Position numbers and translations under genes: made by a program. From Dermacentor variabilis (lineage: Eukaryota; Arthropoda; Arachnida; Ixodida; Ixodidae): a stretch of DNA of 64,000 bases. The stretch spans positions 4,778,000-4,841,999 of the forward strand of contig NW_027460346.1 in NCBI RefSeq assembly GCF_050947875.1, written 5' to 3'. The notes below the pieces were generated by a model, which saw only the letters and a list, made by a program, of their open reading frames with translations, was not told where the DNA came from and ran no database searches. Each line of letters begins with the position of its first letter. Positions within the stretch are counted from its first letter, which is position 1. This document shows, piece by piece, positions 22,009 to 33,103 of the stretch.

Positions 22009-25000
22009 GCTGAACTTCGGCCTTTCTTTGGATTTCGTTGATTTGGGCTTTGTTCCTTTGTTAGCTTTTCTTAGTAGGTGTGTTTTTGAGTTTGGCTCTC
22101 CTGTTATGTGTAGAGCATCGGGACGATGTTTTCATAAGAGGGGGGTATGGACATGTGTGCCTGTTTATTGTGTGATCGCGTTTCACCGGTTTCACCGAAT
22201 GGTATCCGATCGCGCCGATTTAGGATGCCGTGTTTTTCACCCCTTTTCTCAAGTCCTCTCCTCTTGCCCTCCCTCACAGCTCCCTCACCTTCAACTGCCT
22301 CCGCGCGCGCCCACCGGCTTGGTTCCAGCTTAGTCCGCTGCATGCTTGACGTTTCATGTTTCTTTAACTGCTGTCATCGAGAAGCGTGATTTGCTGTGCC
22401 TGGCTTTGACTGGCGTGGGCATGCTCGTCAATTTCGTCGTCCTCAATAGCTAGGTGCTAGGGCTCCGCGATTTTTCACCCATTTCACGACTCTCTCCAGT
22501 TCGTGCATCATGCAGTGGGGCAATACTACGGCAAAAACAAGCCTGCATGCGAGGTTATTCCGGGTGCTAAAGACTACAATTGAGCACGCATGGCCAAGGG
22601 CATCAGAAGGCGCATGTACACAAACACGGCCCTGTGCATGTGTGTGCTGCATGAATCTCCGGACGTCGTTGCGCCTTGATTATGCTACACTTCCCTCTTA
22701 CCAGTAAAAAAAGCTGACAAATAGATTTTCCTCCTCATTGTCACCTGCGCTTATGACTTGTGTTATTTCTGTGCCAAGTCCCATTCTGCAACTTCAGTAA
22801 ATCGCCCAGCTTTCCATTCCTCTCTCATTGCTTTTCCTGTGGGTCACTGTTCTACAAACGTACAAGCAACTGAAAAATTACTGTTGGTGTTTATGTACTT
22901 TCTCGGCAATTACCGATGGGAAAACCTCGCGAAGAACCTTCATGTGTAGGCATGAGAAGCTTTTTTTTTCTTGAAAGCATGAGCATTGGAAGTGTCCTGT
23001 ATGCAGATTTTTGCAGTTCGTGTTTATTACACAAAGGAGCGCTCAGCACGTATGACGTAGTGCCTTAAGTGACAGAATAAACGAGTTTTGCGCCCAAACC
23101 GCATACAAAAGAGAGGAGACAACTCGGGCTCTTTCTTGTGTGTGTGGTTTTGGCGCAAAACTCGTTTATTTTGTGGGATAACCAAATAGCCCAGAAGTTC
23201 ACTAACCTTAAGTGACGTAATTTTACTGCTAAACATTGCATCTGTGGTGAAAGAAAAGTCGTGTTGTTGGTTTGTTTCACCTGGTCTTTGATTGAGGAAT
23301 AGGCCTTTCTGCGAATGTTTTTTTTTTACGTGCTGCTGTAAAAGCAGACCACCTTCTCCTCCCCCATGTCACCGTTACTCGATTTGTGGCCAAGTGCAAC
23401 ATAATGCCACGTTGTGTATTTTCGTTTGTAGTACAATGATATTTTTGTTCTGCCATGTGTTTTTCATTTTGTTCAGTAGTAATAAACATGTCACGCATTT
23501 CAGATACTTTTGTACAGGCATTTAAGCAAGTTCTTTCTTTATTGGTATGGCTGTGAGTAAAACAATCTTGGCATTTTATTCTTTATTTTAATTATTTCGC
23601 GTGCCATTATTTTTGCCATTACCAGTGAATTTTCCTTTTCTTTAGTTGTCACGACTACAACATACACGTCGGCAAGTTTTGTGCAATATCTCAGTGCGCA
23701 TATCAGAAGCCCTTCTACACTTTGGTCTTCAGGGCAATGTATAAAAGTCTTTTATATGTGTGTACGTGAAGCCTTCGCGTTTTCGTGAGTTTTATTTATA
23801 TATTTAACTGTCTGTGAACTTTTGTGTTGCTTTGTAGTCATCTACATGTCATGCAATTTTCAATTTTGTTTATTTTCTGAGCGTGTATCATATCAAGTTA
23901 TGCGAAAATATTTGTTTTCGGAAACGGGACTCAATAAAAGGAGGCCAAAGATCTGTTGAGTTGGAAGTGGAATGCATATATGTTCTGGCATATGCTGGCG
24001 ACCTCAAAGTATGGACAAGACTGCGTGTGCGTTAACGCATAAAGAAATCACGGCGCAACGCACGCCAGTTCACAAGCATTGCCTGTGGTAGCGCGTGCTC
24101 GCGTTAAGAAATTGAAAAAATACGCGACGCAGGCAGGGAAAAAGAAAACAAAAGGGAAGTGAATGCGGCATGGGAAAGGCTGCAGATGTTGGAGAGGGAG
24201 CACAGCGGGTCGTCATCATAAAACAAAGAGCGCTAGGGTGAGGAGGCGATTCGCGGCTGCTGTTCCTGTTGCCATGGCAACGTAAACAATCGCGTGCGCT
24301 GCAATTTTAGCAAAGTCTCGCCCTCCTGCTAGGGCCGAAACTTAAGGTAACCTTGGCGCTAGCGTCGAAAGAACATCTGCTTCAATACAGCCACTGGCAG
24401 CCATGCGGAGATTCACCCCTCGGCTTGACCCGCTGATCAGATTTTCGACGATCGGCGAATGTGTTCGGCGCTATCGTTGTTCTTTGAGTGTGACATCTTT
24501 TTCGTGCACACGCTCGTCCAATAAAACCCTCGATTTGTCAGTCGAAGCTTTGCTGCCCTCTTCCGCATCGGTATACCACGTGACGATATGTACAAAGCCG
24601 GAATCGCATGGCGCGATTAACGCGCGGATGGTGGGACGCAGGCGTCAGAATCACGCCTGCCCAACATGATCCATCACGAAATGGCACCAGCACGGAGCAG
24701 AAAAAAGAGCCTCAGGCTGTGCGTCCGCCAATCAGGGTCCAGATAAATCACGTGGCAGTTTGGTTTTACCAACTGATGGCCCAGCCCTCTGCGCATCTCG
24801 AGGGAATCTGCGTGGCAGAATTGTTTTTCTCTCCGCACAGCTGGCGCGCACGTCGAAGGCAGCACGTTGTAGCGCGATGCGGAAGGTACATAGTCGCAGT
24901 TGCGCACGCAAACTTGCTGTTTGAAATGAAGCTTGAGAAATACACTTTGGAAAAAATGTCGCTCGAAAAATATCGAGCGAGAATCGTGCTATCCGGTTCC

Positions 25001-25344
25001 AGCTTTACGCTCTCATATCATGTCGATTATCAAACCCATCCATTTCGCACTGCAGTAGGTTGTTCTATATTTTTCTTATTTATTTTGAACTTCGTCTCCG
25101 GTGGTCTGAGTGATTTCTAATTGTTGCAGACTCTTCAGTAACTCACCTTGTAACTAAACTTATGCTCTCATATGATATATAAAATGAAGCCCAAGAATTT
25201 TGTGCTGTATTATTTTTTCTAGTTCTTTTTGATATATTGGGAATACCCCCTCCCCCCCAGTCGTCTCAGGAGGAGAACTGGAAGTGCTGCTCAAGAGAGT
25301 CAAACCGTCCACAAGAAAGTGTCCCTAGATGTTCGTGCCGCTAT
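22009..25344. other. Gene-poor interval between RTE and the F-box gene
   Basis: No supported gene. It holds the hairpin insert at 23074-23205, an AATAAA near 23933 and a GC-rich block at 24400-24900. The plus frame 24608-25120 (170 aa) has no recognisable domain and ends in hydrophobic low-complexity sequence; I regard it as chance or repeat-derived. Confidence 0.35.
23074..23205. mobile_element. 132-bp hairpin insert with 11-bp target duplication
   Basis: CCTTAAGTGAC occurs perfectly at 23063-23073 and 23206-23216. Between them lies an imperfect inverted repeat: AATAAACGAGTTTTGCGCCC on the left and the inverted GGTTTTGGCGCAAAACTCGTTTATT block on the right. The length and TSD fit a short retroposed or Penelope-end-like unit. 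Confidence 0.6.
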
Positions 25345-25428
25345 TAAAAAAAAGGGAAATGAAAGTGGATGAAAAACTAACGTGTCGCCGGTGGGAGCCG
25401 AATCCACAACGTCCGCATTACACGTTTC
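25345..25428 (-). mobile_element. 5'-truncated tRNA-headed SINE (second family)
   Basis: On the minus strand it reads GTAATGCGGACG, GGATTCGGCTCCCACC (B-box region) and then TTTTTCATCCACTTTCATTTCC, matching the SINE at 5339. The A-box half is missing. Confidence 0.7.
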
Positions 25429-25737
25429 TTTATTTGGTTAGTGGACGGTTTGATAGCAGTCGCCGTTAGTGTAGAGTAGACCGTTTGCTGTACTCGGTTA
25501 AAGAACGACTAGCCTAAACCCTAGACACACCTTAAAAGGCCACTAAATTTTGTTATGCGAGTGCTAAGTGTGCTTGCAATGAATTTGCTTAGACATTCGG
25601 AGCGTACATTCACACGCGCAATAACAGCAGCTTCGCGCAAGAATGCGCAAAGCCCAATCATTACAGAAGTCCTAAGGCTACGTGCACTGAGTAAATGACA
25701 CACACGCACAAATAAAGAGAAAGCAGTGCCCATGAAA

Positions 25738-25743
25738 TTTATT
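25738..25743 (-). terminator. Candidate polyadenylation signal of the F-box/LRR-like gene
   Basis: AATAAA on the minus strand, 68 bases past the stop codon at 25812. Confidence 0.55.
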
Positions 25744-25811
25744 TCACTGAAACTTCGCGCCATGCTCAGCTCACTGGCAGTGGTCGTTGTGTGCCGCTGA
25801 GAATGTTTTCT

Positions 25812-27626
25812 TCAGTAGCGGTTCCTCGGCCTTGCAACTCCAATGTATGAAGTGGCACAGCAGTAGCGGCCCAGACAGGGGCTGTCGGTCAAGAGCTGGC
25901 CTTGGCTACGAAACCTCTTGCCATTAGGCAGAGTGTTCACAACTGCGTGTTGCTGGTTGATCCACGACATAGTCTTCAGCGAAGAGCTGGAGGCCAGGTA
26001 GTGCACGTGAACCAATTGCAGCAGTGGCAACTCTTTCACCATGATGGCGATCAAATTCGACACCGCGGAATCAACCACCTCAGTTCCGGTCAGCAGGCAC
26101 AAACTGCGCAGACTCTTAGCAGCAGTGAGACTAGCTGTGAAGAAAGTGATCTGCCCGAGCTCCAGGTGGCGTGCTTGTATGGTCAGCGTCGAGAGCCGAA
26201 CGTTGGCGGAGAAGAGATTCATAGGCTGGACGTAGATGACAGAGCCGGCGTCTCTCACCAGGCTATCTAGGCTGAAGCGAAGGTCGGTGATTCGGCACGC
26301 AAGAAGGAAATTGAGGCACAAGATCTTCGCCGTATCAGTGATGCTCAGCCGCCACAGCCTAGTCTGCCTGTGCAGGCACTCGAAGTCACGCTCTTTGAAC
26401 ATCAAAGGCACTTTGCAGGCGGCGCATGGAGGAGTCTCGTCGTTGCTGACGTCCAGCTCCTCGAGGAACCGGCAGTTTCGCGCCAGGCACTGAAGCGAGT
26501 CTTCTCTATTCACGGCACATGGTGGGAGTGCCAGCGAGCGCAGCTGAGACAGCGCAGGGCCCACGACTGAGCAGAACTTGCAGACGAGCGAGAAGTGGCT
26601 CTTCGTCAGGCTGAGCTCGGAAAGGTTGGCGAGGCACGTTCGGAAGAACTTCCGCATCGGATTCAGGATGTCGGGAGCAGCTCTCAGATATCGCCTGTGC
26701 CGGACCTGTTGCGGCGGGGGCAGCAAGATTAGTGAGAGGGACCTGATATCGTTCCAGTACTCCGGATGATTTGCAGCTCCGAGGAAGCGGCAGGCGACTT
26801 GCGAGTCGGCTACCAGCGCCACGACAGCGCGGCGTACTCCCTGAAGCAAGGTCCTCTGCTTCTGAACGTCGTCAAATCGGACAAAGCTGTACGAGGCTTC
26901 GGGTGAGAGCTGGCAAGTGGGCGAAGGTACCCGCTCGCAAGTGTAAAGGAAGCTGCGCAGACCGGGCCTGGGCGTCTGCAGTCTTATATTGGCGTCGCCC
27001 ATCGGGATTCCTAAAGCGTCTTTACGTAGGACGTGAATGTGCAGACTGCGAAGGTCCTGGCACTCATTCAGGACGCCCTCCAAGAAGTCGGCTGTCAGCG
27101 GCGTCGCTACAACTTCGACGTACATGTATTGTAGCATAGGTGCCTGTGGCTGGCATTGCGTGCTTGTTACCGCGACAGCGTCTTTCTCCAGCCACGACTC
27201 GTAGTGGCAGTCCTCGTAGAGAGACCATTCTAGCTGCTTCACCTTCCTGAGCCTCTGTGAGAGCATTCGAAAAAGCGCCGGAGGCTCGACAACGCAGTTC
27301 AGAACGCACAGTTCCTCTACATTCTCACAGCTGGCAAGAAATCCCAGGAAAACCTCAGACGGCAGCGCGAGGCAGCTGGTGAACCTCACTTGCCGGACAT
27401 CCTTCGTGTTTACCTTCTTGCGGTACAAATCAAGCGTCCACTCATCCGTGTCGGAAGTGAACTGTACGGTCTTGACGACCCGCTTGCAGTCAGCGACTCC
27501 TTTAAGCTCAGTTGCTGCCTTGGTGAGAGCGAGGCGGGAGGCGCCGTCCAAGAGTTGGAATATTGATTCCCACGCTGCACGCGGGAGTCCATAGATTAGC
27601 TCAGCACCGGCTGATGGTTGTCGCAT
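25812..27626 (-). CDS. Single-exon F-box / leucine-rich-repeat-like protein, 604 aa
   Basis: An intact uninterrupted frame. The start ATG (27626-27624) is the first Met after an in-frame TGA nine bases upstream and has A at -3. Residues about 10-50 (YGLPRAAWESIFQLLDGASR and following) fit an F-box: LP-x-W/IF-LL-A-L spacing. The rest is irregular leucine-rich repeats, e.g. LEELCVLNC-like, LRSLHIHVL, LSELSLTKSHF, LRSLALPPC, LEELDVSNDE and LWRLSITD. F-box/LRR proteins are usually substrate receptors of SCF ubiquitin ligases: the F-box binds Skp1 and the LRR face binds the target. That role is inferred from the domain layout. There is no signal peptide or membrane span. Coding GC and codon use exceed those of the flanking AT-rich DNA. 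The intronless structure suggests a retrocopy or a lineage-expanded intronless family; I believe ticks carry many relatives, which a search should confirm. Confidence 0.8.
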   Translation of the reverse strand: MRQPSAGAELIYGLPRAAWESIFQLLDGASRLALTKAATELKGVADCKRVVKTVQFTSDTDEWTLDLYRKKVNTKDVRQVRFTSCLALPSEVFLGFLASCENVEELCVLNCVVEPPALFRMLSQRLRKVKQLEWSLYEDCHYESWLEKDAVAVTSTQCQPQAPMLQYMYVEVVATPLTADFLEGVLNECQDLRSLHIHVLRKDALGIPMGDANIRLQTPRPGLRSFLYTCERVPSPTCQLSPEASYSFVRFDDVQKQRTLLQGVRRAVVALVADSQVACRFLGAANHPEYWNDIRSLSLILLPPPQQVRHRRYLRAAPDILNPMRKFFRTCLANLSELSLTKSHFSLVCKFCSVVGPALSQLRSLALPPCAVNREDSLQCLARNCRFLEELDVSNDETPPCAACKVPLMFKERDFECLHRQTRLWRLSITDTAKILCLNFLLACRITDLRFSLDSLVRDAGSVIYVQPMNLFSANVRLSTLTIQARHLELGQITFFTASLTAAKSLRSLCLLTGTEVVDSAVSNLIAIMVKELPLLQLVHVHYLASSSSLKTMSWINQQHAVVNTLPNGKRFRSQGQLLTDSPCLGRYCCATSYIGVARPRNRY

Positions 27627-28164
27627 AGTGAATCACTTCGCTCACTATCTTGACGGTTGCCTTGGCTCGGCTGCAGTATTTTTCGGTATTCTTGACAGGC
27701 CTCGCCAAACACGTTTTCAAACAACAATTGCAACTCCGGGCGGAGTCGTGTGCACCTCTTGAAGTCTTAGTTCCAGTTGCTAGCCTTTCGTTGCAAGAAA
27801 ACGCTTCTGCAGAAGACGAGGCCTGCAATGAAAGTAAAACTGAATTTATTTATGTTAAACGAAAACACGGCGCCAAGACAAAAGGCAAGAGCCTGACAAG
27901 GTCCTGGTCACCCGTAGAACTGCTGGCATTGTGCACGAGCACTTTACAACAAATTCACAATGAATTTTTCATGTGTTGTAAAAAAGCATGACGCAGTAAG
28001 TTAACATGCATGAAATTTTTACAAGAAAATAACAACTAAATCGCATACACAACTTATCGTATGAGCGGTATAAAGATACATAACTTTTTTTTAGAAACAG
28101 AAATGTCACTGATAAAACACAGAAACAATATCACGAAAGCTTGCAACATGTGCGTAAAAGAAAA
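27627..28164. other. Upstream flank of the F-box gene
   Basis: No gene I can support. No clear TATA box upstream of 27626 on the minus strand; the first 250 bp are moderately GC-rich and then turn AT-rich towards the LINE. Confidence 0.4.
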
Positions 28165-29715
28165 ACATCTCAAAAGTAGTAAAATAAATACAAAGTCTGT
28201 CGACTAAATGAATATCTAATCCCGTTTGTTGCAATAGGCGCTTTTAATTCTAGATTTAAAACGTTTTGTGGAAGGTAATATTCAGTTTCAAAGGGAAATT
28301 TATTTGTTACTGTGGGAATTTGGTAGCTTAGTGTTTGCTTGCCGTAATTGGCGCGTGCTATTGGAACAAGTTTACGTTTCGTCGAGAAATCATATCGGCT
28401 GCTGGAATTATCTGGACAAGAAAAGGACAATTTATCACCATGGAAGTACTTACGTACACAGAATTTATATACATCTTTTACTTTAAGGATGACATATTTC
28501 TGAAATAGCGGTGACGTTGGTAAATCTGAAGGTCTGCCATGAAACCCCTCAACAGCACGCAAAGCGCGTTTCTGAATTGAAGTTAGTTTAAGGTAATTGC
28601 AGGACGTCGTATTTCCTCGAACACGAATACAGTATGATAACCTCGAGTACAGGAGTGCGTAATACATGGATATATTTATGCAGGGATGCAACAAATGAGA
28701 TATCGTATACAAGCAACCGACTGTTATACTTCGATCAGACATTAATTTGGTGACGTGAAAATTCCTAGAAAGTTTCTCATTGAAACAAACACCAAAAATT
28801 TCCTGGTTTGAAACTCGCTTTAATTCAGTGTACGCGTAGACAACTTTCAGAGTTATATTTTCTACTGCAGTGATAGGATGAAAAATAATGTAGTTTGTCT
28901 TTGATTAACTAAGGCTTAGCCTATTGGTCAATAACCAGTTATGTAGCTTTCTTAAATATGCATTTGCCGTAGACTCCATTTGGGAGAAGGAGTCGGATGA
29001 AAAAAATATATTCGTATCCTGAGCGTATATGGCCAGATTAGGCAATTTGGATATCTTAGCGATATCATTTATGTATACTAAAAATAATACCGGTCCTAAT
29101 ATTGATCCTTGAGCAACACCATTCTGAATCACCACTTTCTCTGAGGGTACGCTATTAACCTGAACATACTGCAATCTGTTATTTAAATAGCTCTTTAGCA
29201 AGTCAGATGCAATACCACGTCTGCGATAACTGTTAAGCTTGCGTAGCAGGGTGTTGTGATGACCGCAATCGGATGGCTTTCAGAAATCTAGGAAAAGGCC
29301 AAGAGTGAAGTGTTTCATTTCGATGTTCCTAATAATTTGTCTTTTAGTGATAACAATGCCTGCTCTGTTGATTTGTTTGTCAGGAATCCGTACTGCGAGG
29401 AAGTAATAACACTCCACTTTTGGAAAACATTTACGAGGCGAATATTAATAACACCTTCAAAGACTTTTGATAAAACGGGTAGAACAGAAATCGGCCTATT
29501 ATTAGATAAGTCATTCTTTTCCCCACTTTTATAAACTGGACATACGCCAGCTATCGTTAGCTGGTCTCGGTACACTCCGCTTTCTAACATACTATTTGCG
29601 CCGTAACAGAAGAGGTCACATATTAAAGAAGATACATGCTTCAAAGGTAATGTTAGTATCTTGCCAAGGTTGAGGACTGGGCGTGTTGGTATAGCATAAT
29701 AGAGGCTCGACTGCG
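28165..29715 (-). pseudogene. CR1/jockey-like LINE reverse transcriptase, 5'-truncated
   Basis: Minus-strand RT pieces in order: fingers with CPVYKSGEKNDLSNNRPISV and QYGFLTNKSTEQALL (29773-29315); palm with GVAQGSILGPVLFLVYINDI and the catalytic box as IYAQDTN (29201-28905), where active relatives have YADDT; then the C-terminal domain with YCIRVRGN and QKRALRAV (28742-28170). Stops and frameshifts separate the pieces. No endonuclease or ORF1 is present; the 5' side runs into Penelope sequence. Clade is assigned by motif style only. Confidence 0.8.
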
Positions 29716-31325
29716 CAACATTTGGACGACACTCATAGAAGAGAAACACACTACCACAGAGCGCTACTTGCAACTATCGTTTTATTCTCTTGTCAAAGGA
29801 ATAAATACTGGAAGATACTCGGGGGGGGGGGGAGGAGGGTAACGACAAAAACAAAAAGATTTTTACAAACATGGCTATCCACCAATGCCAAACCAGCTTT
29901 GTCATTTGATCATTTTTGACATCGCAAAAAAGGGACCACGATACAAAATTCCAGATTAACGCGTGAGGAAATCTATTTCCTTTGCACTAAGGGAGATTGA
30001 TGGCATGCTCACGCACACACTTCCCAAACGTGCAATTTCAGCGGCTTCGATTATTTCTCGCGTCATTTGGCTGCCATCTTTGCTCACAATCTTGCATTTC
30101 TTAAAGAATGGCCGACATCCGCAATCTCTACAATGTATCCGAAGGTGTCCGGTGACTGCTTTTTCAAGTTATAGTCATGCTCCTTTAATATTTCATTCAA
30201 ACATCTTCCAGTCTGTCCGATATACTTTCTGCCGCGCTGAAGTGGAATGAAATATACCACTCCCTTAGTGCAGTCGACGAACTTTTTTCTATGTTGCGTT
30301 TCACTGCCTCGTTTCTGTGTGGCACCTGGGTTTACCTTCGCACGCATGCTCAGTAATTTTTTCGGTGCGGAAAACACAACTGTTTCATCGCATCTCTTAC
30401 CAATTTTCTTAACTCGGTGCGCGATCGAATGGATGTACGGCATTACCAATATTTTTTCTCGTGTAATTGGACCGCAAGGCTCCTTCCCAGATTATGGTGC
30501 CCTGGTTCCGATTTCCTTGGGCAAACAATGCGCCACAGATGCTAATACATGGAACGGATAACCTGCTCCCGTGAGCCTGCGCGTTTGCTCCCGAAAGCTG
30601 TCAGCAATGCTGTGATGGAGCGAATTTTGCAACGCGTTTCTGTAACAAGACTTAACTATGGCTCGTTTTACGACTTTCGAATGCGCAGATTCGAAGGGCA
30701 AAATAGGCTTAATGACTAGAGCCCACACTTAGATTTAAGTCAAGAAACCTAATTGATCCACCGTCTGGCTCTTCACTTGTGATCACCAATGGCTCTAGCG
30801 CCTCTCTGAAAATTCATTTTAGGTGCGTCAACGGCGATTGAGTCATCTTTTTAACATGATAATTAATAAAACTTAATTAATAAATTAATAAAACTTAATA
30901 ATTTCCACTACAACCTGAACACACCAGAAACCCGTCAATTCATGAGGCGCACCGCTAGGGTTCTGTCAATGTTGGCTAGGAAAAGTCGCGCAAAATCGGT
31001 GCGATAGACGAACCTATACATATTCCTTGTTTCTGAAGAAAAATGTTTCCATTCCAAGACACGTAGGTGGATCCTAAATACAAGGACAACAACTCTAAAA
31101 ACGCTTCAACATGCATCTGTGAAACATTTTGAAAGGCAACGTTTCCGTAATTGTTAATACATTGTTAATTCAATGCACAGCAAGAGCTCTTGGTGAGGAA
31201 TAGAGTAGAATAAGTCTTTCACATCAAAGGAGTAAGCCAACCCCTTGTCACAATTTTCTCGTAGGAACGCAATAACTTGCTCAGAATTTTTATTAAAAAG
31301 GGGTCGTCAACTCCCAGTGATTTTA
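29700..31325 (-). pseudogene. Penelope-like element (RT plus GIY-YIG endonuclease), degenerate
   Basis: On the minus strand the RT part (about 31325-30580) shows LGVDDPFLIK, SQMHVEAFLELLSLYLGSTY and QKQGICIGSSIAPIL, with several stops. The endonuclease part (30449-30084) reads MPYIHSIAHRVKKIGKRCDE, VVFSAPKKLL, then VDCTKGVVYFIPLQRGRKYI and GQTGRCLNE. This is the GIY-YIG module typical of Penelope-like elements. A non-coding tail continues to about 29700 and includes a G run at 29821-29832. The 5' end meets a second, oppositely oriented copy. Confidence 0.85.
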
Positions 31326-31327
31326 AC

Positions 31328-32060
31328 CTGCAGGCTCACGGGGGCAGGTTATTCGTTTAGTATCTGTGGCACAATGTTTACTCAAGGAAATCGGAACTAG
31401 TGCACCATTATCTGGGAAGGAGCCTTGCGGTCTAATTACACGAGAAAAAATAGTGGCGATGCCGGACATCCATTCGATCGCGCACCGAGTTAAGAAAATT
31501 GGTAAGAGATGCGATGTGACAGTGGTGTTTTCCGCACCGAAAAAATTGCTGAGCATGCGAGAAACGAGGCTGTGAAACACAACATAGAAAATAGTTCGTC
31601 GACTGCACTAAGGCAGTGGTATTTCTATTCCACTTCAGTGCGGCAGAAGGTATATCGGACAGACTGGACGATGTCTGAATGAAAGATCAAAGCAGCATGA
31701 CTATAACGTTTCAAATGCAGTCGCCGGACACCTTGGGATACATTGTAGAGATTGTGGATCGATGTCGGCCATTCTTTAAGAAATGCAAGATTGTGAGCAA
31801 AGATGGCAGCCAAGTGACTGGAGAAATAATCGAAGCCGCTGATATTGCACCTTTGGGAAGTATGTGCCTGAGCATGCCATCAATGTCCCTTAGTTGCAAA
31901 GGAAATAGATTTCCTCACGCGCTAATCTGGAATTTTGTATCGTGGTCCCTTTTTTGCGCTGTCAAAAATGATCAGATGACAAAGCTGGCCTGGCATTGGG
32001 GGATAGCCATGTGTAAGCTGGCGTGCGAGTGTACTGTATGTTGTGTTGCTAAGAGGCTCA
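31328..32060 (+). pseudogene. Second Penelope-like copy, inverted relative to the first (endonuclease half)
   Basis: It starts inside the RT end (GCAGGCTCACGGGGGCAGG) and covers the connector (PDIHSIAHRVKKIGKRCDV, VVFSAPKKLLSM) and the GIY-YIG module (YIGQTGRCLNE) to about 32022. It is the inverted partner of 29870-30582, leaving the RT of the minus copy as an unpaired loop of about 745 bp. A deletion after ETRL and several stops make it inactive. Penelope elements are known for direct or inverted partial duplications at their ends. Confidence 0.8.
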
Positions 32061-32868
32061 GAAGGTTCAGTGCCTCTCACTCCTATTTCTCAGGATGGAA
32101 CCACTCCAATCCAGTAAATTAAGACTCGCTTTTTACGACAAGAACAACGAAAAGTATGCAAGGGTGAAATTAGCAGCGCATCTCCCCCTCCCTCTCCCCC
32201 ACTCCCACTTCTATATACACTTCCAGGACCGCTGACCGGTATAATGTTGCTTTTCCTCAATGATCTCGCGTAACCCACTCTGGCGTATCAGCTATGAATC
32301 GAGCGGTGAAAGGGTTAAAAAAATAAGAATACTAATTTTGAGGACTATGATTTCAATAAAATCTGGTAATTGTAATTTCTGTGAACTAATGTGTATGCGA
32401 TATAGATGTAAACTCTATCGTCTCTACATATTACAGGGTAGTAAATTTGAATTAGAAAACAAAAATAAAACTCAAAACGTTTGCGTCGAATTCTTATTCT
32501 CTCGCGCCGAAAATTGCAGAAGGTGCCAGAAACATACGCGTAGGTAAAACCCAGTACGGTAGCACCACAGGACAAGACCACTTTGAGCGCCAACGACAAG
32601 CCAAGTTTGCGCTATGGTTCTTGCAGCAATAGTTTTTTTTTTAAATTTATAAACGACGACATGCTAAAAAGAAATGTTCTAGCGATTCACTTTCGTTGCA
32701 GAAGTGACACAATAGAAAGTTGTAGCTCAGCGGGTTTACGGGCCAACAGGCCAGCCGAGACGCCAGTGGGTGCATGGGGCGGCCAGCGTGTTTCAGGAGC
32801 GGGCCGCTGGCTCATCTCCCCAGCGGAGCGAGCGCAGCGGATCAAGGATCACCCGCACGAACAGCGCC
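32061..32868. other. Anonymous stretch, GC-rich at its right end
   Basis: No gene I can support up to 32700. The GC-rich segment 32720-32868 directly precedes the ATG of the fragment at 32869 and may be its 5' leader. Confidence 0.35.
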
Positions 32869-33045
32869 ATGTCTTCGGCGTCGTCTGCAGACGCGGCGCT
32901 CGCTCGCCTGCAGGCGAAAAAGCCTCGGAGGTGTTTCACCACTGAAGAGGACCTCTGTATTCTGGTAGAGGTTGCAGCCGCGAGGCCGTTTGGCGACGAT
33001 TTGAAGCGAATGGCGGCGATCGAGAGCCTGAAACGACGTTGCTGA
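32869..33045 (+). pseudogene. 5' fragment of a possible Myb/SANT-like DNA-binding protein gene
   Basis: The ATG in GCGCCATGTC context opens a 58-residue frame with KKPRRCFTTEEDLCILVEVA and ARPFGDD. The FTTEED-(x)-LL-x-EV-(x)-PF pattern resembles the first helix of Myb/SANT-like domains found in transposon-related and lineage-expanded tick proteins. This is recognition by eye only. The frame ends at TGA after SLKRRC, and LINE sequence begins about 60 bp later, so the rest of the domain is missing. Confidence 0.4.
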
Positions 33046-33103
33046 TTTTTTTCAATTAAGTCCAACCTTGTCCGACAGGTGGCGCATAGCGAAGCGCTCA
33101 GCT

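Noticed and set aside
24608..25120. 170-aa plus-strand frame
   Set aside because: No recognisable domain; ends in low-complexity hydrophobic sequence in a repeat-rich setting.
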